Positions 1 through 10,709 of a DNA stretch of 24,294 nucleotides are shown piece by piece (within the stretch, counting starts at the first letter, position 1; the number at the start of each line of letters is the position of its first letter). The translations under genes were made by a program, and so were the position numbers. The notes under the pieces are model-generated. The model was not told where the DNA came from. It made no database searches and worked only from the letters and a program-made list of their open reading frames with translations. This stretch comes from Hymenochaete sp. R1 (taxonomy: Eukaryota; Basidiomycota; Agaricomycetes; Hymenochaetales; Hymenochaetaceae): positions 1 through 24,294 of the forward strand of contig JAFREE010000248.1 in assembly GCA_019400425.1 (NCBI GenBank), in the 5' to 3' direction.

Positions 1-2
1 TA

Positions 3-169
3 AAGTTTGATGCGCTTGCCAAAAGGGGACTAGATTACCATTTTAGGACACCAATTCAGTGCGAAAAGTTCACAACCGCTGCTGATGGGTGAGTGGGGGT
101 ACACTCATCTCCTTTTATGGTAGTATGTTCTCACACTTCTTCTTCAGTACCCGGTTGCAAAAGTCCTAG
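3..169 (+). CDS. 3' end of an unidentified gene (partial)
   Basis: I do not recognise this protein. An open frame enters at base 3 and reads about 28 codons (begins KFDALAKRGLDYHF) before a GTGAGT donor at 89. A pyrimidine-rich acceptor ends at 147 (CTTCTTCTTCAG). Joining 3-88 to 148-169 keeps the frame and ends TRLQKS then TAG at 167-169. The 59-nt intron has the size of the other introns in the window, and a TCTCAC stretch upstream of the acceptor could serve as branch point. The rest of the gene lies left of the window. Without the upstream exons the frame could be fortuitous. Confidence 0.35.
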
Positions 170-1432
170 GGCACATGCATATATATATATATGTATGCAA
201 TAAATATTTTATCTTATTATTTTTTTGTGTCGAGTGTCCGGTTTTGCTTGTTCATACACTGGAGACTAAAACAAAGTAAGAAGATCCACAGAAACAGACA
301 ATTCCATCTGATAATAATATTAATATATGCACTCGTATTGGCCAGTCCAGCGTACTGCAACAGCCAACTCGACACATCCGGTCTCTCGCCAATTCATTCC
401 ATATCCCAACAGAGATCGCCATCCAAAACCAACAGATTTGCTCTCAGACTCAAGTATCCAAACTCTCAGAACCTCGCGAATCACCAGCACAAGCCAGTTA
501 GCCAGCAAACCACGGTGCTATCGATATCACCAGTACTAGTAAAAAAAGTACAGTCGACCCTCCGAATAAGCCGTTTCTTAGTCTTGAATTATCAAAAAGT
601 CCTATCACTCAAAAAAATTGCAAGAAATTGTATTTGATGCACTTGCTTGATACTCACTCCAGTAATTTCTTTGCAAGTGTTTTGCTCTCGTTGAGAAGTA
701 AATAAGACGTGAAGTCCGAAAAAAAAGCGGCTTATTCGGATACCTCAACGAATCCATCCTCACCCCTCGCTTACGCTTACGTGTCCACCTCTCAAAAAAG
801 CCTCACAATATTAATGACGTCGCACACTTCCGTCCCTTCCCCAATTCAAGAAAACCTCAACATCTATCCACAACCCCCAAGTAACAGAAAAAAACAACTA
901 ACAATCAACATCCAGCTACTAACTACTCCCCACGCTCTCTCACCTCTCTTCACATGAACACACGCCTACGACATGTTTCCCATTGTTGTGCACGCACAAG
1001 AAAAAGGTGGGGCTGTATTTTTGTCTGCCTAGGAGCGAAATAGGAAAAGAAAAGGGGGGGAAGGACGGGTAAGGAGAAAGAAGAGGACAAGATGAAGGTG
1101 AAGGTGAAGGTAAAGTTGGAAAAATGTATCAATAGCAAGAAAGTGAACGGTGGAAAGGCGAGTCTGAAGAAATTAAAAGAAAAAGAAAAGGTCGTGTCCT
1201 TAATGGGGTGTTCGGTAGGGGGACAAGGGGCGTGTTCAGAAAAGTAGCAAGAATATAAAACGGGTAGCGGGGCAGTACGAGTGGTAAGAAAGAACCAGGA
1301 TGAGGATGAACGGTGTGGCGGTAAAGGTGTAGTCGTCGTCGTGATGATGAAGGTCGATAAGAAAACGAAAATAAACGAGAAATCTCCAGAAAATCAAATT
1401 GGCGTCATACGCTTTCACATATCTCTATCTAC
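170..1432. other. Intergenic stretch, no supported gene
   Basis: No protein family is recognisable on either strand. A 148-codon ORF at 191-637 has random-looking composition and no splice partner. A short TA dinucleotide run lies at about 180-192. From about 1020 to 1390 the + strand is strongly purine-rich with GAAGGT repeats, so it is polypyrimidine on the strand of the neighbouring chitin deacetylase gene, whose 3' untranslated region must fall here. Confidence 0.5.
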
Positions 1433-3003
1433 TTATACCACTAACAATCCACCAGCCAACACCGACAATCCGGCAAGCATCAAGCTCGTGCCGGACACCG
1501 AACTCTGCAAACGCGCGCCAGAGCTGGAACCTTGAGCAGCAGCTCCTGTCGCTCGTGCAGACGCCGTCGTCGTCGCACCAGACGCTGCAGGTGAGTTGGG
1601 GTATGGGAACGTCGAGTTCGTCGTGGTCTCAAGGTACAGGTCTGAGCCAGGCCAGCCCTGGCAAGTGCCAATCGGCTCAAGTTTCAACGACGGCGTGTTG
1701 TTCAGCGCCAAGTTGAGGGTATATCCGACCGCGATATCGACAGTCTGCATGTACAAATCGTGTTGGAGGACGATGAAACCGGTCTCAAGCTGAGATGCGT
1801 TTCCGAGAATCTGCTTGAACGATTCCACAGACTGGTTGCCACTCACAGTTCCGCCGGGAATTTTCCAGTCTAACAGAAGTCAATTTTTATCGTACAATAA
1901 AATAAGCGTCATGCTTACCGTTGGTATCGAACTGGTTGTTTTGAGGACCACGAGTCCAAATAATCGGCACCATTCCCATAGCCAAAGAGATCGCACGAAC
2001 ACGATCGTCAATATCACCATACGGCGGACGCATCGTCGTAGGCGTGACACCCAAAACGGTCTGGATAGCCTTACGCGTCCAGCCAAGCTCCGCAACAATC
2101 TGCTCATTCGTGAGCGATGTGAGGTCCGGGTGCGACCAAGTGTGGACGGAAATTTCGTGACCAGACATGTACTCCTGGCGAAGGACGTCCGGGCTTTCAA
2201 TGACACGCGAGCCCACAACGAAGAACGTAGCCTTCAAGTCCTTTCCATCCAAGTAATCCAGCAGCTTCGTCGTATAACGACCTGGACCGTCATCGAAACT
2301 CATTCCCCACGTAAGTTTGTCGGGACAAGACACAATATCGGTCGACCGGGTATATCCACCGCACGTCCACCAACCACGGTTTTGGGCATCAGCAGCTTGC
2401 TGGGGCGAACCAGCGCAAGTTCCGTCGGTCACGTCGAGGTCAGGGATATCGAAGCCATCCAATTCCTTCATCCACTCTTTTACCTCATCGGAGTCTGTAA
2501 TATGCATGATGAATGTCAGACCGTGGGAATTTAGACCATGAAGACAAGATCTAGGAACGTACCCGTAGGAGGCTTTGTATCCAGCGCTGGCCATTGCGAA
2601 GGAACGAGGGAGACTGAAAAAGAGCAGCATTAGTCGTTGTTGGTTTGGTTGTGCTCCGCAAAAACAACTCACTGGAAGGGAGGGCAGGGGCACCGGAGAT
2701 CGAAGGGGTTGACCCTGCTGCGGGAGTGGAAGACAAGGGAATGGTGGACTCTGATACTGCACCGGACGTGATTTGACTGAGCGCAGGGATTTCCGTGCCA
2801 GCAAGGGAGGTACCAGCGGCAGCTGCTGAGGTGGTTGCAGAGGAAGCGCCGGACGAGGCGGCGGAGGAAGAGGAAGTGGCAGAGGTGGCAGCGCTAGAGG
2901 AGGAAGAAGACGCCTGGCGCTTTGCCATACGGACATGGCTGTCGTTGATGTTGGAAGCGGTTGCAAGAGCGACGAGCGTCGCAAGGAATATGAAGCTCTT
3001 CAT
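1433..3003 (-). CDS. CDA: Chitin deacetylase (CE4/NodB), GPI-type
   Basis: Carbohydrate esterase family 4 enzymes of this type remove acetyl groups from chitin to give chitosan in the wall. Four exons (3003-2673, 2613-2563, 2494-1919, 1869-1433) with introns of 59, 68 and 49 nt join in frame to 464 aa. Residues 1-17 form a signal peptide, followed by a KR site near 29 (possible Kex2 cleavage) and a Ser/Ala-rich linker to about 95. The NodB motifs are all visible: SFDDGPG at 193-199 (D195 catalytic base, D196 metal), HTWSH at 245-249 (metal histidines), RPPYGD at 283-288, W307 with FDTNDW at 316-321, and IVLQHD at 352-357. The tail is Ser/Thr/Ala-rich and ends in a hydrophobic stretch with no residues after it, the pattern of a GPI-anchor signal. 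ATG 3003 is chosen because it starts the signal peptide. Exact substrate preference is not readable. Confidence 0.93.
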
Positions 3004-4768
3004 CGTTGAGTTGGTCTGTAGCAGTGAAGGGGGGAGGTGAAGAGGTCGAAACGAATAACGACGCGATAAGAAGGACCCCCTTAAGCGGGTATAGCAGAGG
3101 ATAGGAAAGACAGGGACTGTTTAAAGGAGTGTCTGCGCACAACGAAAAGTTGCGCTGAAAAATGAGATAGACTTGAAGAGAGTTGGGGGTCGACGACGGC
3201 GACGACGACGACGACGAAGGTGGTGGTGGCGGGAGTAGATGAACAAGGGGTGGATTGAGAGAAAAAGAGACGACGACGGAGAAGGGGTGGTGATCAGAGT
3301 TTTTCAATTAGACTGGATGAGATGAGGATTCCCACGCCAATCGGCACGGCGACGGCACATCTCTTCTCTCTCTTCCCGCAGCTCCCCTTTTTTTTTGATT
3401 TTTCTTTTTTTTTAAAGTTCCTTTCTCGTTTTGACTCTGGACTACTCTTGAGCTTGAGCTTGTCGTCGTCATCGTTCATCCATCCACATATCTGTGTATC
3501 TCACTTTGTTTGCATCATCATCATCATCGTCTGTATGCGTTACTTCCGTTCACGACATGAGGCTTAAGCGTTCACTGTAAATCTCCATGCGACCAATTCT
3601 TCTTCACGCCAATCAGCCGCCGCGTGAATCATACACACACCTTATCCAATTCCCGTAGCCTCCGTCGTTTCCTCGCCCCTCCATCCATCCACCCGTACCT
3701 AACTACGAGCGAACTACGCTCACGGCTCCGTCGGAACCCTGCAGACTTAAATATAGACACGATCACCATATGTTTCCGCGGTTCCTCTTTTCTGCCGCAA
3801 CACTGGCCAATCCCTTTCGATTGGGCGAGGCGCCGGACTTGTGTGAAACGTAAACAACGAACCAACATACCCTAGCCGCGATCCATTCATTTTATAGACT
3901 CCTTCCCGTGTGCTTCCGCTGCTTCTACCAAGCATCCTCACTTGCGGCTGCCTTCCAACCGCCCAAAGTCAATCCCGCATACCTTTAGCCTATCCGCACG
4001 CAGAGCTTGCAAGGTGCGTTTTCTCTTTGCGCTTGTTAGCTCGGCCACCCGCCAGCCTACAGGCACTTGGCTGGCTTGGAAGGGAAAGGAAGTGCGAGTA
4101 CCTGAAAGCAAAATTTGAAATTAGCTTGGAGAAACAGTATTGGCCCGTGGACGACACAAGTCACCGGGACCGAACCAAACCGCTACCCGCCTCATACATA
4201 TTATTCCCCCTTCAAGGCATTTTTTCGCTCCACTTTGGTGAGTCCTCCCGCTCGTCCGGGGTAGTTCCGGCACAGGCCGAAAATTCCTGTGGGAAAAAAG
4301 TGCGCATTCGCTTCGCTTCCTCGCCTCAGAAAATCGTCGCTCCAAATGCCAAGATTGCAGATTGCATATCCATATCCATATCCACCACCTGGATATGGAT
4401 AAAGCCTTGCAGCAGCAGCAGCGCAGCAGACCTACGCCCACCGACGAATTAATCTAATCTCAAGCCTCTTTACTCACCGCCCTTATTCAGCCCGCATATA
4501 TAAGATGAGGCGCCGAAGCGTTGGAATCAATATTGCAAGCCAGATAACCTTCAACGACAAGGAGGCGAGAGATGAAGGTGGCGAACCGCAGCAAGCTATG
4601 GACGCCGAGGAGGCAAGCCCAAACTTGTCGTTGGATTGCATTGTCCGAGTCTGCCCTCGAGTTCGTCCTGGAGAAGACCTGTATTACAACGCTCCGTAAC
4701 AGACGCATACAACCGTCTTCTGTGACTCGGGAAACGTCATATGCATAGATTCGCTCTGGTCCGTTTTC
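3004..4768. other. Intergenic region with chitin deacetylase 5' sequences
   Basis: No gene could be supported. The 300 nt next to the chitin deacetylase start are pyrimidine-rich on its coding strand, as fungal promoters and 5' UTRs often are, and contain a GAC/GTC trinucleotide tract at about 3190-3217. Two CCAAT-type boxes in opposite orientation lie close together at about 3806-3826. A perfect 11-bp hairpin lies at 4374-4400. A TATA-like ATATATAAG at about 4495-4503 is followed by a 64-codon ORF (4505-4699) that starts only a few bases later, too close to be its own transcript start, and has no recognisable domain. Confidence 0.45.
4374..4400. repeat. 11-bp perfect inverted repeat (hairpin)
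   Basis: ATCCATATCCA at 4374-4384 and TGGATATGGAT at 4390-4400 are exact reverse complements around a 5-nt CCACC loop. It follows a short CATATC tandem run, so it may simply be a by-product of that repeat. No function is inferred. Confidence 0.6.
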
Positions 4769-5020
4769 TTAAGGTAACGCGAAGCTCAGGACGTCGGTGA
4801 CCATCCATCCGTTACCCGTTTCAGCGCTCGTATGAGAACGATCCTTCCCATCTTTCCACACACAATTTGTATTGAATCCGATGATGCACACGTACAAGTA
4901 CAAGTAGATGCCGAAGACGATGATCATGATGATGGTCACACCACCAGGCCACCAACACGAATGCTCATTCGGCACCTTAATCCCTTTCCACGACCACGAC
5001 CGCGACCACGACCTCGCGTT

Positions 5021-5898
5021 TCAAGGCTCGCCAATATCCTCGTTCCAAATCTAAAAAAAAGCTCTTATTAGTTCCCGGCATCCTCAAACTCAAACCGTAG
5101 AAACCACACGGTACACGGTACACTACACGCACCTCAGGATTCTCACCAATCCACATCGCCATCATCTCTTTACACCGCTCGTCATCTACTACAACGACCT
5201 CGACGCCCCTCGAGCGCAGGTACGCCTCGCCCTCTCCTTTGAAATTCGAGTTCTCGCCGATCACGACGCGTGGGATACGGTAGAGGAGGATCGCGCCGGT
5301 GCACATGTCACAGGGGCTACAGTATTAGTATTCGTATCTGTATGAGTAAGAGTACAGAGCACGCGTAAGAGATGAATGTAATGCATAATGCACAATACAT
5401 TAAAAGAAACCAGAAGCAGAGGACTTGAACCGTCTAAGTCGTACCTGAGAGTTGTATACTACACACCACACATAAAAAAAACGACTCAACATACGCATTT
5501 CATCGAGATACTGTCAGTCAACTCACGAGCGTCGCCCGTCGATACACATCCGCCTTCAACCGCCCCGCAGCCTCCAACATCGCCGTCTCCCCATGCATCA
5601 CCGCCGAGCCGTTCTGCACCCTCAGATTATGTCCCACCGCGAGGACTTGGCATGTACCCGGGTCGGCGTTGGGCTCGGGACCGCTACGTTTCAAAATGGA
5701 AGGGTCTGAGGCTGGTGGTGGTGGTGATGATGCATTTGCGGGGAGGGACTCGGATGAGGAGGAATGGACGAGGAGGGAGGCGCCAATGGGGATGCCGCCT
5801 TCGGAGAGGGACTTGAGGGCTTGGTCGTAAGCGGCTGAGAGACCGAGCGCGTCGTCGAAGGGTTTTAGGGAGGCAGAAGGGTGGGTCGACATGGTCAT
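5021..5898 (-). CDS. FCY1: Cytosine deaminase with a 14-nt microexon
   Basis: FCY1-type enzymes deaminate cytosine to uracil in pyrimidine salvage and also convert 5-fluorocytosine. Exons are 5898-5527, 5458-5445, 5316-5133 and 5050-5021 (introns 68, 128 and 82 nt), giving 199 aa against about 158 in yeast Fcy1. GGIPIG at 34-39, VGHN at 88-91 and the HGE motif (H102 zinc, E104 proton shuttle) precede PCDMC (C131 and C134, zinc). VVVVDDERC and the C-terminal WNEDIGEP match the family. The microexon supplies YTTLS just before PCDMC; without it the active-site segment is broken and the frame is lost. The extra length is mainly a Ser/Pro-rich insertion at about 45-82, between the first beta strand and VGHN. 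The start is the first ATG (5898); a second ATG is at 5892. Translation in frame upstream to about 5955 has no ATG. Confidence 0.93.
5445..5458 (-). other. FCY1: 14-nt microexon of the cytosine deaminase gene
   Basis: TATACAACTCTCAG lies between an acceptor (GTGTGTAG, AG at 5459-5460) and a donor (GTACGA, GT at 5443-5444). It reads Y-T-T-L plus two bases of a Ser codon completed by C at 5316. This restores the family sequence L-Y-T-T-L-S-P-C-D-M-C exactly. Confidence 0.9.
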
Positions 5899-6220
5899 GG
5901 TTGAAAGGGAAGGAGCATCGGGAGTTACGGTGGGATGAAAGCCAGGACCGTCCAACGAAACTCGAAGCTCGGATGAGAAACGATAGACGCTCAGGCTGCT
6001 GAGACAGGATCGGCGCCTAGATAAGATAAGGATAAGGAATCAAGATGGATTGTAGGTTCATCGTGTCCGATACACTGGCATGCAGCAATGAACACATGGA
6101 TCACTCGAAACTCGACTAAAAGAGAGAAAGAAATTGAAGGGTAGAGTGAATACGTCCGTAATGAGTTTTCCAACAAACACATGATATCCATGTACTATCC
6201 ATGAAACGCCGTCTGAACGA
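5899..6220. other. Intergenic: cytosine deaminase 5' flank
   Basis: On the - strand the bases just before the start codon are pyrimidine-rich (CCTTCCCTTTCAACC) with no clear TATA box. The rest has no supported gene and separates the deaminase from the decayed p25 copy. Confidence 0.45.
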
Positions 6221-6722
6221 CACCACTCGCAAGGTTCAAAGTGACCATAACACGCTTTTGTCTCTGACTATATTACCTCCTGCATGGTTTTAGCAAAGTC
6301 AGCCATAAATTAGCCAGGCGTGCCTTCTATGTAACTTGAAATGAGCGCGGATACGACGCTATTCGGCATCAGGGTGGGGAGTTTGCTCTGACACATTGGA
6401 TGGCGAGGCGATGAGAGGCTTTATAAGAGTATGGAGGAGACGGACGCACGATAAGAAAGTTTTTCCCAATTTTGACATAAATCCCAAACGACGCTGCCTC
6501 AACAATACTCCCTGTCTCAAATACGCACAAGGCCGCCCATCTTCATAGGGTAATTGTTGTTCCCTGAAGCGACTTGCACCGCGGCTTGCAACCGTCTAAA
6601 GATGGGAAAGCGACAAAAGGGAATAGAAGAAAGACGACATATGCATGCTCCATCGTCGTCAAGTCCCCTTTCCACGCGTCAAAGGCTGACGCACATACCT
6701 GACGACGCATCCCTCGCCAGTA
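6221..6722 (-). pseudogene. Decayed copy of the dynactin p25 gene
   Basis: The stretch aligns by eye with the intact gene at 20178-20963, covering exon 4, intron 3, exon 3, intron 2 and the end of exon 2. Shared runs include GACGCTGCCTCAACAAT, GACGCACGAT at the intron 3 donor, and TTCGGCATCAGG. Introns are kept, so this is a DNA-level duplication, not a processed copy. It is broken: a GAG codon near the C-terminus has become TAG, about 45 bp of exon 4 just inside the intron 3 acceptor are missing, and exon 1 with most of exon 2 is absent. Similarity fades at about 6722. It cannot encode a p25 protein. The end limits are approximate. Confidence 0.85.
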
Positions 6723-8791
6723 CTATATGCGAGTCAGCGCTGGTACTGCCTTAGAGATATGACAGCTTTGTGTCATGCATTCATCCGTCTCAAATCTTCG
6801 CGCATGACTACGCCACTCGAAACAATGCTCTTGCTGCAGCAGATGATATCTTGTTCTGTAGGCCATCTATGGTTGCGAGCCAGCGAGTCCTGTTCTGTTC
6901 GTATTGATGTGACAGAGACGAAGCGTGTGTAGGATCTGTTGAGCTCATTGATTGAATAAAAATGGATTTGATGAAGCGTATCGGAGTGTCCAAGCGGCCC
7001 AAGATGCTGGTAAGACGAGAAGGGATTGGCAGGAGTTGAGTTTTTTTTTTAACTCGGGGTTTGAGTTCGCGTTCGTCGTTCCGTCATTCCGTCATTTTCG
7101 GATATATCAAATATGGTAGCTCACTCCCACGCACCCTCACCAGCATCCGTTCGAGCGCTGGACCTGGCTCGGAGTGCACGCCATTCGCCAGCGTCGTTGA
7201 CGTTTGTGCCAAGGGACACAAGTTATGCACAATATTCCGCACTTCGAAACTTTACGAAAGATCACCCACCTCCGAGCCTGGCCCAAAGCGCTCAAAGCTG
7301 GTCGATGCGAGCCTCGATAGCGTCTTAGCTACCGCGACTCGGAGTACATCGGCAGTATCCCTTTACATCGAACCGTTCGGTGAATGTCCAGGTTGTCTTC
7401 CGAATGTGATTACATGCAATCATTTTGAATTCGACGCGGATGTTTCATTCACACTACTGCAACGAAGTAAAAAGTATCTCGGCCAACCACCTGCTCAACG
7501 GATACCTGATTAGCGTGTTACGCTATCCATGTCGTAACCTCGTACTCGGTGCACGACGCTCCTGGGCGAGGAGATACTGAAGAGTCGACTGGATTTCAGC
7601 GGAAGAGAAGGACTCGGTCGGTGGCTCTGTCACATACACACTAAGATGGGCAACAGGCTTGAGAAACCTTCATCTGAATTCTCTTTGGGGTGCATGAATG
7701 AAAGGTGGAAGGATGTCACGGACGACGGGCGACATTGTTGATGATTGATTGAGGTGCGAATCCTGTATAGATTATTTACATCCCGGTGCTGACCTAGCCC
7801 GTATACAGACTCCATAATAATATGTATTCTAGATGAAGCATTTGATGCATAATGGAGGAAACCCCTTATACATTGTCTTCGGTCCCACTCGCCATCGCCG
7901 ACCTTGAAGAGTGGATGTCACTGAATTATTCAACATTGATTGCGGTGAACTTTCTTCGAGCCACCGTGCCATCTACGTCGTTAAGTGCTACTAACGGTTT
8001 AGGATGGACAAGATCTCCCGTCGTCTAAAACCTTCGCTTTTTCCTTTGAGGAACACATAACCTGTATTGCAAGCCCACTTCTCCTTGATCTGCATCTATC
8101 AGAGCGGGAGTGCAATTTTGCTTGGTCCACGCGCTTTGTATGAGGTGGCGCTTTCAAATTCCCATTCATGTATCTTGTTTACCATTCCTAGTGCTCATAT
8201 CCTTACGTCCTGCCTGCCAGTACTTCAACGCCCAAAAAGGTTTCCTGGGATAGCAATATGGAATTCAAGTTGGAGGGGTATTTTTTTGATAGTTCGCGAG
8301 ATGGCAAGGAAACCGGGCCTGATTGTTGGGCCGACGACGACATCAACTTCTGTGGGTGAGACCAAAGATGTCGGAGTCAAGATGCTTGTGATGGAGAGTT
8401 GCTCATATGCGCTTCTGACAGAGGAATCAGATGGAAAGACTTTGAGAAGAACGACGGGGTTTGATGGTATAAGGGTACATCCATTATCAAAACCATATAC
8501 TGACGGACATCACAGGATAAGAGCAGCGCTCGCAACCCCGTTTGCTGTGTGCGTCATGACCGGAATCCAGTATTTGTCTGCGTTGGAGACCGACAATGAA
8601 ACAGGAAAGGCGTCGTGTTCACCTCCGTAATTGGTTCTTCAAGTCAGTCAACCTACCTTGCGCGGAAGGGTATCGATGATCATCCGTGATGTACATGTCG
8701 GCCTGTCGAGATACAAGGTCGATACAGGTTCAACACTGTTTCTCATTTTTAGCTTGATGTATCTTGCTACCGAGATGCTGTGACACTTAAG
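6723..8791. other. Intergenic stretch, no supported gene
   Basis: Two fairly long ORFs occur on the + strand, 7061-7513 (150 codons) and 8067-8630 (187 codons), but neither shows a domain, a plausible promoter or splice continuation, and such lengths are expected by chance in a window this size. A - strand ORF at 6808-7002 is polar and also unrecognised. The right end is the 5' flank of gene A. Confidence 0.4.
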
Positions 8792-8797
8792 TATAAA
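8792..8797 (+). promoter_or_regulatory. TATA box of gene A
   Basis: TATAAA (in AAGTATAAAGGG) lies 88 nt before the ATG at 8885. Genes B and C have a TATA box at nearly the same distance (about 97 and 99-105 nt), which supports both these sites and the chosen starts. Confidence 0.65.
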
Positions 8798-8884
8798 GGG
8801 CTGTTTTTATTGCCTACCCCTTTCTTTCGCTCGTTTCCCATCATTTCTCCCGCTTACGCTTTTCTGCCTGCTTCATTGAAATCA

Positions 8885-10709
8885 ATGTCGGGATTTGACA
8901 CTCAAGTTGGTGTAACCGTCTACCAAAGTCTAGTCGAAGTGGATCTCAAAGGCGAGTTCTTTTTTTTTTTTGGAGCTAGTCCGCTGTTTTAGAGCGCAGG
9001 AACTTTTGTTTCTCACAGTGGCGATTGCGACTATCACTGCATATAATTATGGTGCGTAGTTCGTGCTGGCATCTCTTACTCTACTTCCGTAACGTCTTGG
9101 TTTTTTTGCAAGCTTTGAAATTGGATGAAGAAGTGAGTGCTGTCTCGTAAATCATAAAGCCTTCCCTCGGGATGACACGAATTTATACAGATGAAATATG
9201 TCTGGGTCAGCAATCAGTTGTCCTATCCTCATCCTGCCATTTAACATCAAACATGACAGTCCAAACGCCCTTGCCTTGGGTCAGCACTATACCTCATCGC
9301 ACGATATCCCTCCCTAGTGGGCGTCCTGTAGGTGTCTGGCTTGATATTTCTATGGTGCTGCATAAAAAAACGTCCTTACAGATATGCGGTGGGCAAAAGC
9401 AAAAGTAAGACATGGCCCTTCACCACGCTTACAAGTACAGCTAAAACTCCGAGCAGTGGTCGGGCTTGGCTCTAGCGTTATCGTGCTCTTTGAAGGCATC
9501 TGTTCGGCAGCTTACCAACATCAATATGACTCTGGTGCTAATGGCCTATGTGTCGAATACCTTCAGAATTTTTTACGTGACGTGTGAGTCTAAAAACTTG
9601 CGCGGCTTTGCTTATCACAGCTAACGTTAGCTCACGGCTTGGTCTCGATCTTGCAAGTGAAAGTAAATGATTTCATCTTATCTCCGACGGGGTTAAACGG
9701 GACGTTTTTCATAGATGAAAGTTTCCCATTGGCTCCCATGTTTTATACTGGAGCCGTTGTCTCTGCGTGTACAATGTGTAAGGAAATATCTCATCGACCA
9801 GTAGAAATGCCAAGCTAATCTTCTCACAGGTCTTCTTCAACTTCGAACGTACGCTCTGTATAGCAGGAGCAGAGCTATCCTCTGCACCTTCATAACGTTG
9901 GATGTGATTATGATTGTTTTCTTTTTTTTAGAGCTCACTGCTCTCAAAGGTCTACCATTCGATTTAAGTCTCATTTCACGGCTGACCTCGATCTGTGTTT
10001 TCAAACAGAACCGCTTTTACAATACATCGCTTTTTCATTTGATTCTGTTCTCATCTACACCCCCATTCTCTGGCTGCCTTTCATCGCTAACGAGCTCGTC
10101 ACGTTTATTCTGGTACTTCGAAAGTCATGGCAGTTTTACAGGGATTCGGCAAGGCTGGCACATAAGCGAGACTCGTGGTCCGTGAGACGTCCGAGGGAAT
10201 CGCTAATGGACATCATCATAAAGGACAATATCCTTTATTTCGTTGTGTATGATGCAATACTCTAACCATCTCTCCGCTTTTCCTGACCTAAGGCTTCGTT
10301 CCAGGATTTTTGCTGTGTACTCCATTGTGCTTGTCCTTACAATAAACAATGACATCGTGCGCCTTATACATCTCCTCAATCATCTTTTCGTGCACTCACC
10401 GACTAAATAAATCGATACCCGCAGACCGTAAGGCTTCCAGATACACATTTACCTGCTTCTATTGCAACCGCAGGCATTACTGGGCCGAACATCTACCTCC
10501 ATCTTCGGAAAAGCTACGACGAGGACCGGGAAGAACAGCTTCAAACCGGAGAAAACACTTTACCAACATTACATGCGACTGTACCGAAAACGGATTGTAG
10601 CGAAGGTACTGATGCAATGGATCGTGATGTATGCATGAATTCACAACACGGGGGTGACATAAGTGGCGAGGAACTTAGCCAGGTTGATTTGGTACACGAT
10701 GTGGCTTGA
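8885..10709 (+). CDS. DUF6533-like multi-pass membrane protein A, possibly disabled
   Basis: Fungal seven-helix-like protein of unknown function; the DUF6533 signature is AYNYALKLDEEMKYVW followed by KRPCLGSALYLIARY. About a dozen exons can be laid out by comparison with gene C: start MSGFDTQVGV, a loop with GICSAAY, then LLQLRTYALYSRSRAI, an ANELVTFILVLRKSW helix region, MDIIIKDNILYFVV and a hydrophilic tail ending at TGA 10707-10709. Two oddities stand out. The first intron begins GC (AAAG then GCGAGT at 8952), a GC-AG intron if real. The 5 nt matching the microexon of genes B and C reads CTAAC (9621-9625) and would put TAA in frame. A 26-nt exon just downstream (9631-9656) would avoid the stop and keep the frame, so A is either a pseudogene with otherwise open exons or uses that exon. 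Confidence 0.7.

Noticed and set aside
191..637. 148-codon + strand ORF
   Set aside because: Random-looking composition next to a TA repeat, with no homologous features.
3910..4452. 180-codon + strand ORF
   Set aside because: No recognisable family, low-complexity parts and no splice continuation; treated as intergenic.
4505..4699. 64-codon ORF just after a TATA-like sequence
   Set aside because: The ATG is only a few bases from the TATA-like element, so it cannot be the start of a transcript driven by it; no domain.
5415..5450. tRNA-like B-box (GGTTCAAGTCC on the - strand)
   Set aside because: It lies inside intron 2 of the cytosine deaminase gene; no A-box, anticodon stem or acceptor stem could be folded around it.
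8067..8630. 187-codon + strand ORF upstream of gene A
   Set aside because: No domain, no clear promoter and unconvincing composition; the length is within chance expectation for a 24-kb window.
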